This document shows, in pieces, positions 1-8,232 of a stretch of 62,702 nucleotides of DNA. A program made the translations under genes and the position numbers. A model generated the notes under the pieces. It was not told the origin of the DNA. It was given only the letters and a program-made list of their open reading frames with translations, and made no database searches. Position 1 is the first letter of the stretch, and each line of letters starts with the position of its first letter. Source of the stretch: Saccharospirillaceae bacterium (lineage in GTDB: Bacteria; Pseudomonadota; Gammaproteobacteria; Pseudomonadales; Natronospirillaceae); contig SKIB01000004.1 in assembly GCA_007116635.1 (NCBI GenBank), positions 1-62,702 of the forward strand. The letters run 5' to 3'.

Positions 1-82
1 CACGAGTATTGATGAGGTGCTAAAAGATGCGTTTTAAACCCATTCAAAAACTCATGGTAACTCGCACCTTAAGTTCAGGTGA

Positions 83-541
83 GCAGGTCGCGATTATATT
101 GACTTGATCAAAGCCAGCCGTCAGTTGTGTAAATCACCAGCCGCCGGACAGCTGCAATTTCGCCGTGCCATGTTTAACCTGCTGTCGTCTAACCAAGACG
201 ACCACAGTAAAAACTGGGCGTTTTTGCAAGCGGACGACGGTCAATGGCAGCCAGCGCCTTTTTATGACGTCACTTACAGCCCACATCCATTCAACGAACA
301 CGCCACTGCGTTCGGAGGTTATGGCAAAGCGCCGCCGCTTAAGGTGATGCAAAAACTGGCTACCAGTGCTGGCTTTTCGAATTGGAATGATGCAAAGCAA
401 GTCATTGCAGAAGTGGCAGAAGCCATCAGCCAATTTACGTATCTGGCACAGCAGCAAGGGATCAGTAAAACAACAGTGTCTGCAATTGCTAAGACATTGG
501 ATCAGCGCAAACAGGAAAATGCCGCGCTTTATTATCGCTAA
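83..541 (+). pseudogene. HipA-family toxin kinase, C-terminal remnant
   Basis: The open frame from about 83 encodes only the last 150 or so residues of a HipA-type serine/threonine kinase, the toxin of HipAB modules (full-length proteins are usually 400-440 residues). The catalytic-loop motif NQDDHSKN and the following PFYDVTYSP metal-binding segment are visible near the start. The N-terminal and P-loop parts are absent, and no hipB-like antitoxin lies in the window. An in-frame stop sits at 80-82. The same frame further upstream reads a short peptide tail ending at 37 that I cannot identify. The first usable start inside the fragment is TTG at 104. I call it a decayed remnant, but the window edge hides what lay upstream. 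Confidence 0.7.
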
Positions 542-588
542 GGCTCATCCTAATGCTCAGTTAAACGGTGTTTGTGGCAGGGGCGTTT

Positions 589-1761
589 TTACGCTCCTTT
601 GCGTAGCACAAACATGTGGTACCCAAACTCGCCTAGGTAACGTTCATAAATCGCAATTTCTCGCTCGATATCTGCGATGGCGTTTGAATTTGGCATGCTT
701 GCCTTTACTTCTGCCACTCGCGCTTTGAGTGGTTGATAGTAATCGTGCCATGCTTGTTCCCTTAAGGTGAAATGATCAATCACTTCAAAGCCTGCTTGGC
801 GCATTTGGCTTAAGCGTTTTTCGATGGTTTGCATATCTGGGTATTCAGCTTCCCAGAATGCAACCGCCTCTTGGCTTGGGTTTTCGGTTAACCAGATCAA
901 ATCACTGACGACCATATAGCCGCGATTAGTCAGTAGTTTACGCCACTGGGTTAACGCTTGCTCGACACCCATTATGTAAGCCGCGGCTTCAGACCAGATG
1001 CAATCAAAGCTTTCAGGTGCAAAAGGCAGGTCCGTCATACTGGCGCAGCTTAAGGTAACGCGGGTATCTAACCCCTGCTCAGTGAGGCGTTCACCGAGTT
1101 CATCCAGCGCACTTTGCTCGTTATCCACTGCCACAATCTCGGCTTGGGTGTGCTTTGCCAATAACTGGGTTGAAAAGCCTTTGCCGCAGCCAATATCAAT
1201 GATCTTGGTGGGTATTGTTGGCAGTCTGGACAATGCTTTTAGTGTATCGGCATCAGAACTCGGCCCCCAGCGTTCTAAGCGTTGGAATACCGTCATAAAG
1301 TCAGCCATGTATTGCTCGTGTGCGTTCATATCTTTTGATAACCATTTCAAATGCAGGGCTTGTTGTTCATTAAAGCCTTGCTGCTTTAACCACTCCAGAT
1401 GGGCATCTGGTGCTAATTTATCGGTCTGTTGGTGCCAAAGACGCAGCGAACCTTCACCAAGCATGGCGGCAAGTAACGCGCGAGCTTGTTGCTTTCTAGC
1501 GATGTCTTCATCCAGCTGCTGCAAGCGCTTTTCAAGTACAGAGCGCTGCACCTTGCTGTCCAAAAAGGATTTGCATTCCTTAAGTGTTAAACCGCCCACT
1601 TGCAGTTGTTGCAACAAGCGCAACTGCTGAACATCTTTATCTGAATACAGTCGATAGCCGTTGGTTTTGCGAACACCCTGCAACAAACCTAGCTTCTCGT
1701 AGTAGAGCAAGGTTGACCGTGACAGCCCGACTTTTTCAGCTAACTCAGAAATGCGATACAC
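589..1761 (-). CDS. MerR-type regulator fused to a SAM-dependent methyltransferase
   Basis: This 390-residue protein has a MerR winged-helix N-terminus (about 1-70, beginning ISELAEKVGLSRSTLLYYEK) and a short helical linker (about 75-115). A class I methyltransferase domain follows, with the SAM-binding motif DIGCGKG at 189-195. Classical MerR proteins end in a small effector-binding domain; here an enzyme takes that place. Regulator-methyltransferase fusions of this layout are found in other gammaproteobacteria as far as I know, but I know of no defined substrate. The gene stands alone, transcribed away from the HipA remnant side. A fused sensor-enzyme that methylates the compound it senses is a reasonable inference, not shown by the sequence. 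Confidence 0.85.
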   Translation of the reverse strand: MYRISELAEKVGLSRSTLLYYEKLGLLQGVRKTNGYRLYSDKDVQQLRLLQQLQVGGLTLKECKSFLDSKVQRSVLEKRLQQLDEDIARKQQARALLAAMLGEGSLRLWHQQTDKLAPDAHLEWLKQQGFNEQQALHLKWLSKDMNAHEQYMADFMTVFQRLERWGPSSDADTLKALSRLPTIPTKIIDIGCGKGFSTQLLAKHTQAEIVAVDNEQSALDELGERLTEQGLDTRVTLSCASMTDLPFAPESFDCIWSEAAAYIMGVEQALTQWRKLLTNRGYMVVSDLIWLTENPSQEAVAFWEAEYPDMQTIEKRLSQMRQAGFEVIDHFTLREQAWHDYYQPLKARVAEVKASMPNSNAIADIEREIAIYERYLGEFGYHMFVLRKGA

Positions 1762-1965
1762 AGATAAAACGTCCTTTCCGTTCTTTTTAATAATGGCGCG
1801 GCTGGCTCAAACAGACCAGAACACGAATGACGATAAACTATGAAGTTATAGACAGGTCAAATGTTGTTAGCAAAAAATATCGTTCAGTTTTGAATGGTTG
1901 AAAGCTTGAATGCCGCATTCAGGTCTACAAATTGTCACCTATGAAGTGCAAACTGATTTGGACGG

Positions 1966-2005
1966 GAAAAAAAAAGCCCTGTATTTACAAGCAAATAACA
2001 GGGCT
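1966..2005 (-). terminator. Intrinsic terminator downstream of yicC
   Basis: On the minus strand an 8-bp stem (AGCCCTGT with ACAGGGCT, arms at 1975-1982 and 1998-2005) is followed by a run of nine or more T. It lies about 30 bases after the yicC stop codon. The rest of 1762-2034 shows no gene. Confidence 0.85.
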
Positions 2006-2034
2006 TCTAAGACATTCTTGAACGGGTAAAAAAA

Positions 2035-2898
2035 CTATTCGATGTTTTGCACCTGTTCGCGCATTTGCTCGATCAGTACCTTGATCTCCACCGCGATGGC
2101 GGTTACATCATCACTCAGTGCCTTGCTGGCCAGGGTATTGGCCTCACGGTTGAACTCTTGCATGTAAAAGTCCAGCTTGCGACCGCAAGCGCCCCCTGCT
2201 TTGAGGATGCGGCGGCATTCTTTGATGTGGGTGTCGAGCCTGTCCAGCTCTTCGGCGATGTCGGCCTTTTGTGCCAGCACCGCCACTTCTTGCTGCAGTC
2301 GCTGCTCATCCAGTTGTTGGCTAAGGTCTTGGATACGCTGGCGCAAGCGTTGTTGCCAAGCAGCTAAGAGTTCTGGCTGTCTGGCGCGCACTTGCTGCGC
2401 CAGTTGTTCTATCTGTTGCAGGCGCTCGCTGAGCATCTCGGCCAGGGCTTGGCCTTCTTGCTGCCTGGCTTGCACCAGTTGCGCAAGGCCCTTGGCCACA
2501 TAATCAAGAATGTCATGTTCCGACCAGTCGTTTTTCTGCTGGCTAAGCACCCCAGGCAGGCTTAGTAGCTCCAGTGGGCTGATGGCGCGACTGCTTAGGC
2601 CTTGCAACTGCATTTGCTGCTCCAGTTGCTGCACCAGAGCGAGGTTGTGCTGCAGAGCCTCAGAGTTAAGGCTGGCTTGTTGGCCCTGGCCTTTATTGGG
2701 CAGCAGGCTGATCTCCACCTTGCCGCGCTGCAATGCTTGCTTGGCCAGTTGGCGGATGTTGACTTCTAGCCCCGACAGGTCGTCGGGCAGGCGGCAATAC
2801 AGGTCTAGGTAGCGGCTGTTAACGGCTTTGATTTCCAGGCTGATGCCCGGTTGGCATGGAATCTCAAGGCGGGCAAAGCCGGTCATGCTTTGGATCAT
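2035..2898 (-). CDS. yicC: YicC/YloC-family endoribonuclease
   Basis: The 287-residue protein has the family N-terminus IQSMTGFAR, followed by [17 protein letters not shown], and the conserved C-terminal stretch around [17 protein letters not shown] and [10 protein letters not shown]. Family members are cytoplasmic endoribonucleases implicated in RNA turnover and stationary-phase fitness. The central third is rich in glutamine and likely helical. The gene is divergent from rph with 66 bases between the start codons, the usual gammaproteobacterial arrangement, and has its own terminator downstream. Length and both conserved ends match the family, so the assignment is secure. Confidence 0.95.
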   Translation of the reverse strand: MIQSMTGFARLEIPCQPGISLEIKAVNSRYLDLYCRLPDDLSGLEVNIRQLAKQALQRGKVEISLLPNKGQGQQASLNSEALQHNLALVQQLEQQMQLQGLSSRAISPLELLSLPGVLSQQKNDWSEHDILDYVAKGLAQLVQARQQEGQALAEMLSERLQQIEQLAQQVRARQPELLAAWQQRLRQRIQDLSQQLDEQRLQQEVAVLAQKADIAEELDRLDTHIKECRRILKAGGACGRKLDFYMQEFNREANTLASKALSDDVTAIAVEIKVLIEQMREQVQNIE

Positions 2899-2914
2899 GG
2901 TCTGCTCCTGTTCG

Positions 2915-2949
2915 TTTGTCGCTGGCCTCTGAGTTATACTGGCGACAAA
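2915..2949. promoter_or_regulatory. Inverted repeat and -10 element between yicC and rph
   Basis: A perfect 8-bp inverted repeat (TTTGTCGC at 2915-2922, GCGACAAA at 2942-2949) flanks a good plus-strand -10 element, TATACT at 2935-2940, 25 bases before the rph start codon. The repeat is placed where a bound protein would cover the rph promoter and the yicC leader. No regulator is known to me for this site. Confidence 0.45.
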
Positions 2950-2964
2950 TCAGAGGAGCTAGTT

Positions 2965-3684
2965 ATGAATCGTTCGTATGGCCGAGAGCCACATCAGATG
3001 CGCCCCCTTAGCATTAAGCGCCATGTTAACAAGCATGCCGAGGGTTCGGTAGAGATTTGTTATGGCGATACCAAGGTTTTGTGTACCGCCAGTGTGACTG
3101 AGGGTGTGCCGCGTTTTCTCAAGGGTACTGGTAAGGGTTGGATCACCGCAGAGTATGGCATGTTGCCGCGCTCTACCGGCAGTCGCATGAAGCGCGAGGC
3201 CGCTGCGGGTAAGCAATCCGGTCGTACGGTAGAGATTTCTCGCCTAATCGGCCGCTCGCTGCGTGCAGCAGTGGACCTGAGTCGCTTGGGGGAGTACACC
3301 ATCACCCTGGATTGCGATGTATTGCAGGCCGACGGCGGCACCCGTACTGCAGCCATTACTGGCGCCATGGTGGCCCTGGTGGATGCACTGAATCATTTGC
3401 AACGCCAGCAAACACTGCAGCATGACCCGCTCATTTCCATGGTGGCGGCCATTTCGGTGGGCATCACTGAGCTGGGGCCGGTGGTGGATCTGGATTATCA
3501 TGAAGACAGCCAAGCCCAGACCGACATGAACCTGATCATGGACGAGCATGGGCAAATGATCGAGTTGCAGGGCACGGCAGAGCAGGGGCGCTTTTCACGG
3601 GCGCAACTAAATCAGATGCTGGATTTTGGCGAGCAGACCTTGCTTGAGTTAGTGGCGGCTCAGCGCCGAGCGCTGGCAGAATAG
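2965..3684 (+). CDS. rph: Ribonuclease PH
   Basis: This 239-residue phosphorolytic 3-prime exoribonuclease trims tRNA 3-prime ends using phosphate. It begins [14 protein letters not shown] and carries the RNase PH signatures around [27 protein letters not shown] and [19 protein letters not shown]. The frame is open to 2851, but ATG at 2965 is preceded by an AGAGGAG ribosome binding site and matches the family N-terminus; the upstream extension would run into yicC. Order yicC < > rph > followed by crc and pyrE is the Pseudomonas-like order. Confidence 0.97.
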   Translation: MNRSYGREPHQMRPLSIKRHVNKHAEGSVEICYGDTKVLCTASVTEGVPRFLKGTGKGWITAEYGMLPRSTGSRMKREAAAGKQSGRTVEISRLIGRSLRAAVDLSRLGEYTITLDCDVLQADGGTRTAAITGAMVALVDALNHLQRQQTLQHDPLISMVAAISVGITELGPVVDLDYHEDSQAQTDMNLIMDEHGQMIELQGTAEQGRFSRAQLNQMLDFGEQTLLELVAAQRRALAE

Positions 3685-3719
3685 TCGCTAACTGTCACCC
3701 CTGCGGTCGAAATGTCATC

Positions 3720-3776
3720 CTGCGCGTTTCAGGTTAACCTGTGCGTTTAAGGTTAATCTGCGCGCAGTCGCAGGAT
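3720..3776. repeat. Short imperfect tandem repeat between rph and crc
   Basis: Two adjacent 19-base units (3720-3738 and 3739-3757) differ at three positions, and a third, more divergent unit starts at 3758. The block is framed by TGTCATCCTGCG on the left and CGCAGGATCTCC on the right, which form partial inverted repeats. It fills the intergenic space between the ends of two convergent genes. It resembles small intergenic repeats seen in many bacterial genomes, but I cannot assign a family. Confidence 0.5.
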
Positions 3777-3808
3777 CTCCAAACAGGCAACTGCAAGCAG
3801 AAAACAGT

Positions 3809-4579
3809 CTAAAAAAAGTCGCGTTGGAACTCGTAACGCACCGTCACTGGGCGATGCGGTGATAGTTGGATGTCACCGGCAATCTGTGCACTTAGTACTG
3901 AGTCTCGCAGCTTGGGTGTGATTAGTTGATAGTCAAAGCGGCAACCCAGTTCACGGGTTTCGTCCAGCGGCCAGTAGCTGTATTGGCCGTCCTTTTTATT
4001 AACCATGCGGAAAGCATCGCTAAAGCCAGCAGGGCCGAGCAGCATGTCCATGAAGTTGCGTTCTTCAGGGCGGCAGCCTGGCTCATGTTGTCTTTCTTGC
4101 CAGCGACCAATGTCGGTGCTTTGGTGCGCCATCATAAGGCTGGCGCAATAAATATAATCACGGCGCTTAGCGCTGGTCTTTTTGCAATGCTGTAAAAAGT
4201 TGCGCTGCAGGTCAAAGCGGGCGGCAAGGCTGGCTTCGGTTGGCGCTTTAGGAAATAGTAGGCTGGCAACACTGACGTCTTCAAAATCAGCTTGAACAAA
4301 AGCCCCTTGTTCATCCAGTTCGTTAATGCCAATACCCCGGATCACGGCCTTAGGCATTTCACGGCTTAGAATAGCCGTTCCCCCTTGGTTGGGTTGCTGA
4401 GCATCAAATACAAAGGCATTGAAGCCAAGCTTCTCTAGGGCGGTGAATGGGAACTGAGCCTCACTTATGCGGATATCTTGCCAGCAGATGACATCGGCTT
4501 GTTGGTTTTTTAACCAGTTTAGAATGCCTCTGGGAGCGGCATTCGCAAGTCCATTCAAATTAAGGCTGGTGATGATCAT
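3809..4579 (-). CDS. crc: Catabolite repression control protein Crc (nuclease-fold, non-catalytic)
   Basis: The 256-residue protein has the exonuclease III/EEP fold but shows the Crc-specific substitutions. The usual QET catalytic motif reads WQDIR, the GDFN motif is replaced by CASLMMAH, and the C-terminal SDH motif is SPHRP. These changes parallel Pseudomonas Crc, which is not a nuclease and works with Hfq at A-rich sites to repress translation of catabolic mRNAs. Position between rph and divergent pyrE is the diagnostic Pseudomonas context. ATG at 4579 aligns with the family start; a TTG nine codons upstream is possible, because the GAGGAG site is about 14 bases from the ATG. Confidence 0.88.
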   Translation of the reverse strand: MIITSLNLNGLANAAPRGILNWLKNQQADVICWQDIRISEAQFPFTALEKLGFNAFVFDAQQPNQGGTAILSREMPKAVIRGIGINELDEQGAFVQADFEDVSVASLLFPKAPTEASLAARFDLQRNFLQHCKKTSAKRRDYIYCASLMMAHQSTDIGRWQERQHEPGCRPEERNFMDMLLGPAGFSDAFRMVNKKDGQYSYWPLDETRELGCRFDYQLITPKLRDSVLSAQIAGDIQLSPHRPVTVRYEFQRDFF

Positions 4580-4775
4580 GTTCCTGTGGTTCTCCTCGGT
4601 GCTCAATGCGGCACATTACCTAGAGCTGTCGTGAAACAAGGTTAGAATAGTCTTTGATAAAAGTCAGCATGTTAACACTAGCGCCCCGGCTTTGCAGTAC
4701 ACTGTGGTAAGGCTGTTGTGACCACCTGTATACTTATAACTGTAATGCCTAAAACGCAAAAACCAAGTTTTGGAA

Positions 4776-4843
4776 TAAAATTTCATCAATTGGCCGCTCA
4801 AAAGCAGGTTCTGCCGTCTTTTGTTATTGCTGGTGAAATTTTA
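4776..4843. repeat. Long-spaced inverted repeat in the crc-pyrE intergenic region
   Basis: TAAAATTTCA (4776-4785) and its exact reverse complement TGAAATTTTA (4834-4843) lie 48 bases apart. They sit in the 330-base gap between the crc and pyrE start codons (4580-4909). The rest of the gap is AT-rich and should hold both divergent promoters; I could not fix either one. The pair could be a looping operator or the base of a long structured leader. Confidence 0.35.
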
Positions 4844-4909
4844 CAACATTTTCTCTAGACTAACAGCCCTAGTCTAGGTCATTTATTGCATCTTTAATTG
4901 AGGTACATC

Positions 4910-5551
4910 ATGCAAGAGTTTCAGCGTCAGTTCATTGAGTTTGCCTTGGCCACCGGAGTGCTGAAATTCGGTCAATTTACGCTCAAATCAGGACGAATTA
5001 GCCCCTATTTCTTCAACGCTGGCTTATTTCAAGACGGTCAGGCCTTGATGAAGCTGGGTCAGTTCTATGCCGACGCCATGGCTCACTACCAGTTACAGCC
5101 GGAATTGCTCTTTGGTCCTGCCTACAAAGGCATTCCTTTGGTCAGCACCTTGGCTGTGGCCTTGGCCAATCGTGGTCTAAACTTGCCTTGGGCTTTTAAC
5201 CGCAAAGAAGCCAAAGCTCACGGTGAGGGCGGCACCTTGGTCGGTGCACCAGTTAAGGGTGAGGTGTTGGTGGTGGATGATGTGATCACCGCAGGCACCG
5301 CCATTGCCGAAGTCATGGCCTTGATGGTCAACCAGCCAGAGGCCAGAGTGTCTCAGGTATTGGTGGCCTTGGATCGCCAAGAGCGTGGTAAAGGCGAGCT
5401 GTCGGCCATTCAAGAAGTCAATGAGCGCTTTGGCATTCAGGTGCATGCCATTATTACCCTCAAAGACTTGCTCAGCTACCTGCAAGGCCAGCCGGAGATG
5501 GCTGAGCATGCTCAGGCGGTACTGGCTTATCAGCAGCAGTACGGTGTGTGA
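4910..5551 (+). CDS. pyrE: Orotate phosphoribosyltransferase
   Basis: PyrE joins orotate to PRPP to make orotidine monophosphate in pyrimidine synthesis. The 213-residue protein matches the E. coli enzyme along its length. It has [18 protein letters not shown] near the start, [13 protein letters not shown] in the flexible catalytic loop, and the PRPP-binding motif [11 protein letters not shown] around residue 125. ATG at 4910 is chosen over TTG at 4898 because TGAGG lies at ideal spacing before it and it matches the family start. The gene ends three bases from the convergent permease. Confidence 0.97.
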   Translation: MQEFQRQFIEFALATGVLKFGQFTLKSGRISPYFFNAGLFQDGQALMKLGQFYADAMAHYQLQPELLFGPAYKGIPLVSTLAVALANRGLNLPWAFNRKEAKAHGEGGTLVGAPVKGEVLVVDDVITAGTAIAEVMALMVNQPEARVSQVLVALDRQERGKGELSAIQEVNERFGIQVHAIITLKDLLSYLQGQPEMAEHAQAVLAYQQQYGV

Positions 5552-5554
5552 CTG

Positions 5555-6307
5555 CTAGAGTGAAAACAACAGCCCTAGCGCCGTGGCTAGGGTCACCAGC
5601 TCAAACAGTCGTTTGAGCAGTTTATTGCTGGCACGGTGTCCGAGTTTGGCGCCCAGCCAGCCGCCCATAAAAGAGGCTACCACCAATATCGGCAGCCATT
5701 GCCAATTGATGTTGCCTGCCAAGCCAAGAGTTAATCCGCCCAGTCCATTCCACAACAAACCGACCATGACCAGGGTGTGAGCAATGGCCTGTTTGTAACT
5801 CAGGCCATAAAAACGCACCAGCCACAGGGTTACCATTAGCCCAGTGCCAGAAGACAGTGAGCCATTAAGCAGGGCAATGAACCAAAGCATGCCAAGGCCA
5901 AGGAATGCCATGTGCTTGCGGCGCGGCGCAATGCTGCGGCTCTCAAGGCCAAGGTCTTTTTGACTCATGGAGTAGATTGCCAAGCCAAGGGTTAACAAGC
6001 CTAACGCTAGGGTGGCTAGCCGTTCGGGGACGAAGGTGATGAATAGAGCGCCGGGAATCACGCCAAGTAAGCCGCATAACGCCAGTTGCCAGCAGAGTTT
6101 GGCTTGCAATAAGCCGGATTTTAAGTGCTTGCTGGTGGCGCCAAGGCCGAGAAAAATGGTCGCCACCTTATGGGTGGCCAAGGCCTGGGCGAAGGGTTGG
6201 CCAAGGAATAAAAGGATTGGCAGCTGAACCAGACCTGCACCACCGCCCGCCAAACTGGACAAAAGATTGGCAAAAAGTGAGACTATGAATAAGACTATAA
6301 GATCCAT
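5555..6307 (-). CDS. TauE/SafE-family membrane permease
   Basis: This 250-residue integral membrane protein has about eight hydrophobic segments. Two glycine-rich family repeats are visible: SLAGGGAGLVQLPILL at about residue 17, and NGSLSSGTGLMVTLW near residue 150. TauE/SafE proteins are predicted exporters of sulfite, sulfonates or other organic anions, but individual substrates are mostly unknown and nothing here fixes one. The gene is monocistronic, convergent with pyrE and divergent from the DUF4124-like gene. Confidence 0.85.
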   Translation of the reverse strand: MDLIVLFIVSLFANLLSSLAGGGAGLVQLPILLFLGQPFAQALATHKVATIFLGLGATSKHLKSGLLQAKLCWQLALCGLLGVIPGALFITFVPERLATLALGLLTLGLAIYSMSQKDLGLESRSIAPRRKHMAFLGLGMLWFIALLNGSLSSGTGLMVTLWLVRFYGLSYKQAIAHTLVMVGLLWNGLGGLTLGLAGNINWQWLPILVVASFMGGWLGAKLGHRASNKLLKRLFELVTLATALGLLFSL

Positions 6308-6419
6308 GCGTGCGACAATTACCTAGCTATTGATTGGTCACTTGGGTGTTCCTCGGCTAAAGGCTTGCCCAACGGTGGGTCCAAATTGTAACAGTAGTTT
6401 TCTCCATTAGAGGTTTTGA

Positions 6420-7046
6420 ATGCGATTTTTGTTAGTGTTTGCCTTGCTGCTGTCGACTTGGCTCTTCGCCAGTACCACCTATCGTTACATTGACTCCAGA
6501 GGCAATGTGGTTTTGGGCACCAGCATCAGTGATGAAGCCCTAAGTCGTGGTTATCAGGTGCTGGACAGCCGTGGCCGAGTTATCGCAGAGGTCCCACCTA
6601 GGTTGTCGAATGAACAGCAGCGTCAGCTAGCTAATCAAGAAAGGGACCATGCCCTTGCTCGCCAGCGCGATCAAGAGTTAATGCGCCTGTATGGTGAGCC
6701 CAGTGATGTGGATCGTGCCATGCGTAATGTTACTGGTCGAGCTGAACTAAATATCAGTAACCTTCAAGCACGTATTAACGAGCGCCTATCTCGCTTGGCC
6801 TTGCATCAGCAAGAAGCAGCAAGACAAGAGCGGGCTAGGTCAGAGATTGACCCAGAGCTACTGCAAGAAATTCAGCAGGTTGAGCGAGATATTGAGGAGT
6901 TTGAAGCAGAAATTCAGGACATTCGTAATCAGATTGCCATTACTGAGCAACAATTTCGTGCAGATCGCGATCGTTTGCAATACTTGCTGAATTTAGAGCA
7001 GCGTCGATTACAAGAAGCCCTTGAGGCTGCTGGACATGGGCAGTAA
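6420..7046 (+). CDS. DUF4124-like secreted coiled-coil protein
   Basis: The 208-residue protein has a clear signal peptide (about residues 1-18). A short YRYIDSRGNVVLGTSIS module follows, typical of DUF4124 proteins, in which a small beta domain resembles a ligand- or peptidoglycan-associated fold. From about residue 60 to the end it is strongly helical and charged, with glutamate, arginine and glutamine heptads suggesting a long periplasmic coiled coil. Function is unknown. It lies 56 bases upstream of tpx on the same strand, which may reflect simple adjacency. Confidence 0.7.
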   Translation: MRFLLVFALLLSTWLFASTTYRYIDSRGNVVLGTSISDEALSRGYQVLDSRGRVIAEVPPRLSNEQQRQLANQERDHALARQRDQELMRLYGEPSDVDRAMRNVTGRAELNISNLQARINERLSRLALHQQEAARQERARSEIDPELLQEIQQVERDIEEFEAEIQDIRNQIAITEQQFRADRDRLQYLLNLEQRRLQEALEAAGHGQ

Positions 7047-7102
7047 TCTGTTAGTCTGCTATGTACGTAAATTAAACCGCAATTTAATCTGGAGAAAAGG
7101 CC

Positions 7103-7600
7103 ATGGCCATTGTGACCCTTAAAGGAAATGAAGTTCAAACCGTCGGTGATTTACCGCAGGTTGGATCTTTTTGTCCTGATTTTCGTTTGGTTAAAGTTGA
7201 CCTAACTGAAACCACCCTTGCAGATTATCAAGGCAAACGCCTGGTGCTAAACATCTTTCCAAGTGTGGATACCGGTGTTTGCGCTCAATCCGTGCGTCAG
7301 TTTAATCAAGTATTAAGTGAGCTGGACAACACTGTGGTGCTCTGTGTGGCTGCTGATTTGCCCTTCGCCATGTCACGCTTCTGCGGCGCTGAAGGTCTGG
7401 ATCGCGTGGTTATGGCCTCTAGCTTCCGTGCCAGCTTTGGCCAAGACTTTGGCGTAACCTTCTCAACAGGCCCGCTGGCAGAGCTGCTGTCTCGCGCGGT
7501 AGTAGTGGTCGACACCAATGGTAAGGTGCTGCATGCCGAGCAAGTCAGTGAGATCACTACTGAGCCTAACTATGAGGCCGCCTTGGCTGTGCTTAAGTAA
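7103..7600 (+). CDS. tpx: Thiol peroxidase (atypical 2-Cys peroxiredoxin)
   Basis: Tpx reduces alkyl and lipid hydroperoxides with electrons from thioredoxin. The 165-residue protein has the peroxidatic cysteine at 60 in NIFPSVDTGVC and the resolving cysteine at 94 in SRFCGAEGLD, both in the expected places. It also has the C-terminal signature EITTEPNYEAALAVLK. A GGAGAA ribosome binding site precedes the ATG. A bidirectional terminator follows the stop. Confidence 0.97.
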   Translation: MAIVTLKGNEVQTVGDLPQVGSFCPDFRLVKVDLTETTLADYQGKRLVLNIFPSVDTGVCAQSVRQFNQVLSELDNTVVLCVAADLPFAMSRFCGAEGLDRVVMASSFRASFGQDFGVTFSTGPLAELLSRAVVVVDTNGKVLHAEQVSEITTEPNYEAALAVLK

Positions 7601-7617
7601 CAGTTATTATGGTTAAC

Positions 7618-7644
7618 AAAAAAAGGCGCCTCGGCGCCTTTTTT
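7618..7644. terminator. Bidirectional terminator between tpx and tetR
   Basis: A G+C-rich hairpin (GGCGCC at 7625-7630 and 7633-7638) is flanked by A7 and T6. It can therefore terminate both tpx on the plus strand and the convergent menA operon on the minus strand. It overlaps the last codon of the TetR gene. Confidence 0.85.
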
Positions 7645-8224
7645 AATTGAGCCAACCCTGGCGGGTGCGGACAAAGATGCGTTCAATCAAGTCCGGCGTT
7701 AGCTCTGGGTGATGGCCATTGCCTAGCATGCCCTGTCGTCTCAGTACCGCCAAACCATGAATGAGGGCATGGCCCTGAAGGATGGACACCTGCAGATCTT
7801 GATCTGCAAGTTTGGGGTTAAGAGCAAGGGCGGCCTGGGTAAAGAGCTGAGTGGCTGCGTCGTCCTGTGAGTTAGGTGCTGGTGCGCTGAAGATAAGGTC
7901 AAACCAATTGGCATGTTGTTCGGCAAAGTCTAGGTAAGCCATGCCCATGGCGATCATGCTTTGTTCTGCCACGGGTGACGACTCAGCGGCTTGGCGAATG
8001 GTGCTGACAAAGGCCATGAATGCAGCTTCGCGCACGGCTGCCACCAGATCTTCTTTGCTGGCAAAATGTTTGTAGGCAGCAGTGGCCGTGACCCCCACCT
8101 GCCTAGCAATGCCGCGCAAGGACAGCTTGTCGAGGCTGTGTTTATCCAGTTCTTCAAGCGCAGTGCCAATCAGTGCTTCTGCCAATTGACCATGGTGGTA
8201 TTTGCCTCTGGGTTTGGTCAGCAT
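7643..8224 (-). CDS. TetR-family transcriptional regulator
   Basis: The 193-residue protein has a TetR helix-turn-helix at about residues 10-55 (recognition segment GIARQVGVTATAAYKHFASKE) and a C-terminal ligand domain resembling the WHG subgroup. It is the last gene of the menA-aldo/keto reductase-tetR run: its start is 8 bases after the reductase stop. Local control of that operon is therefore a fair inference. No ligand can be read from the sequence. Confidence 0.88.
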   Translation of the reverse strand: MLTKPRGKYHHGQLAEALIGTALEELDKHSLDKLSLRGIARQVGVTATAAYKHFASKEDLVAAVREAAFMAFVSTIRQAAESSPVAEQSMIAMGMAYLDFAEQHANWFDLIFSAPAPNSQDDAATQLFTQAALALNPKLADQDLQVSILQGHALIHGLAVLRRQGMLGNGHHPELTPDLIERIFVRTRQGWLN

Positions 8225-8232
8225 GAGTCTCC

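Noticed and set aside
998-1630. Long antisense frame opposite the MerR-methyltransferase gene
   Set aside because: Low-complexity Ser/Cys-rich product. The minus strand encodes clear domains over the same bases.
2851-2964. N-terminal extension of rph
   Set aside because: The frame is open, but it overlaps yicC and the promoter. ATG 2965 has the ribosome site and the family start.
3809-4579. Exodeoxyribonuclease III instead of Crc
   Set aside because: Catalytic Glu, GDFN and SDH motifs are all altered in the same places as in Crc, and the rph-crc-pyrE context fits.
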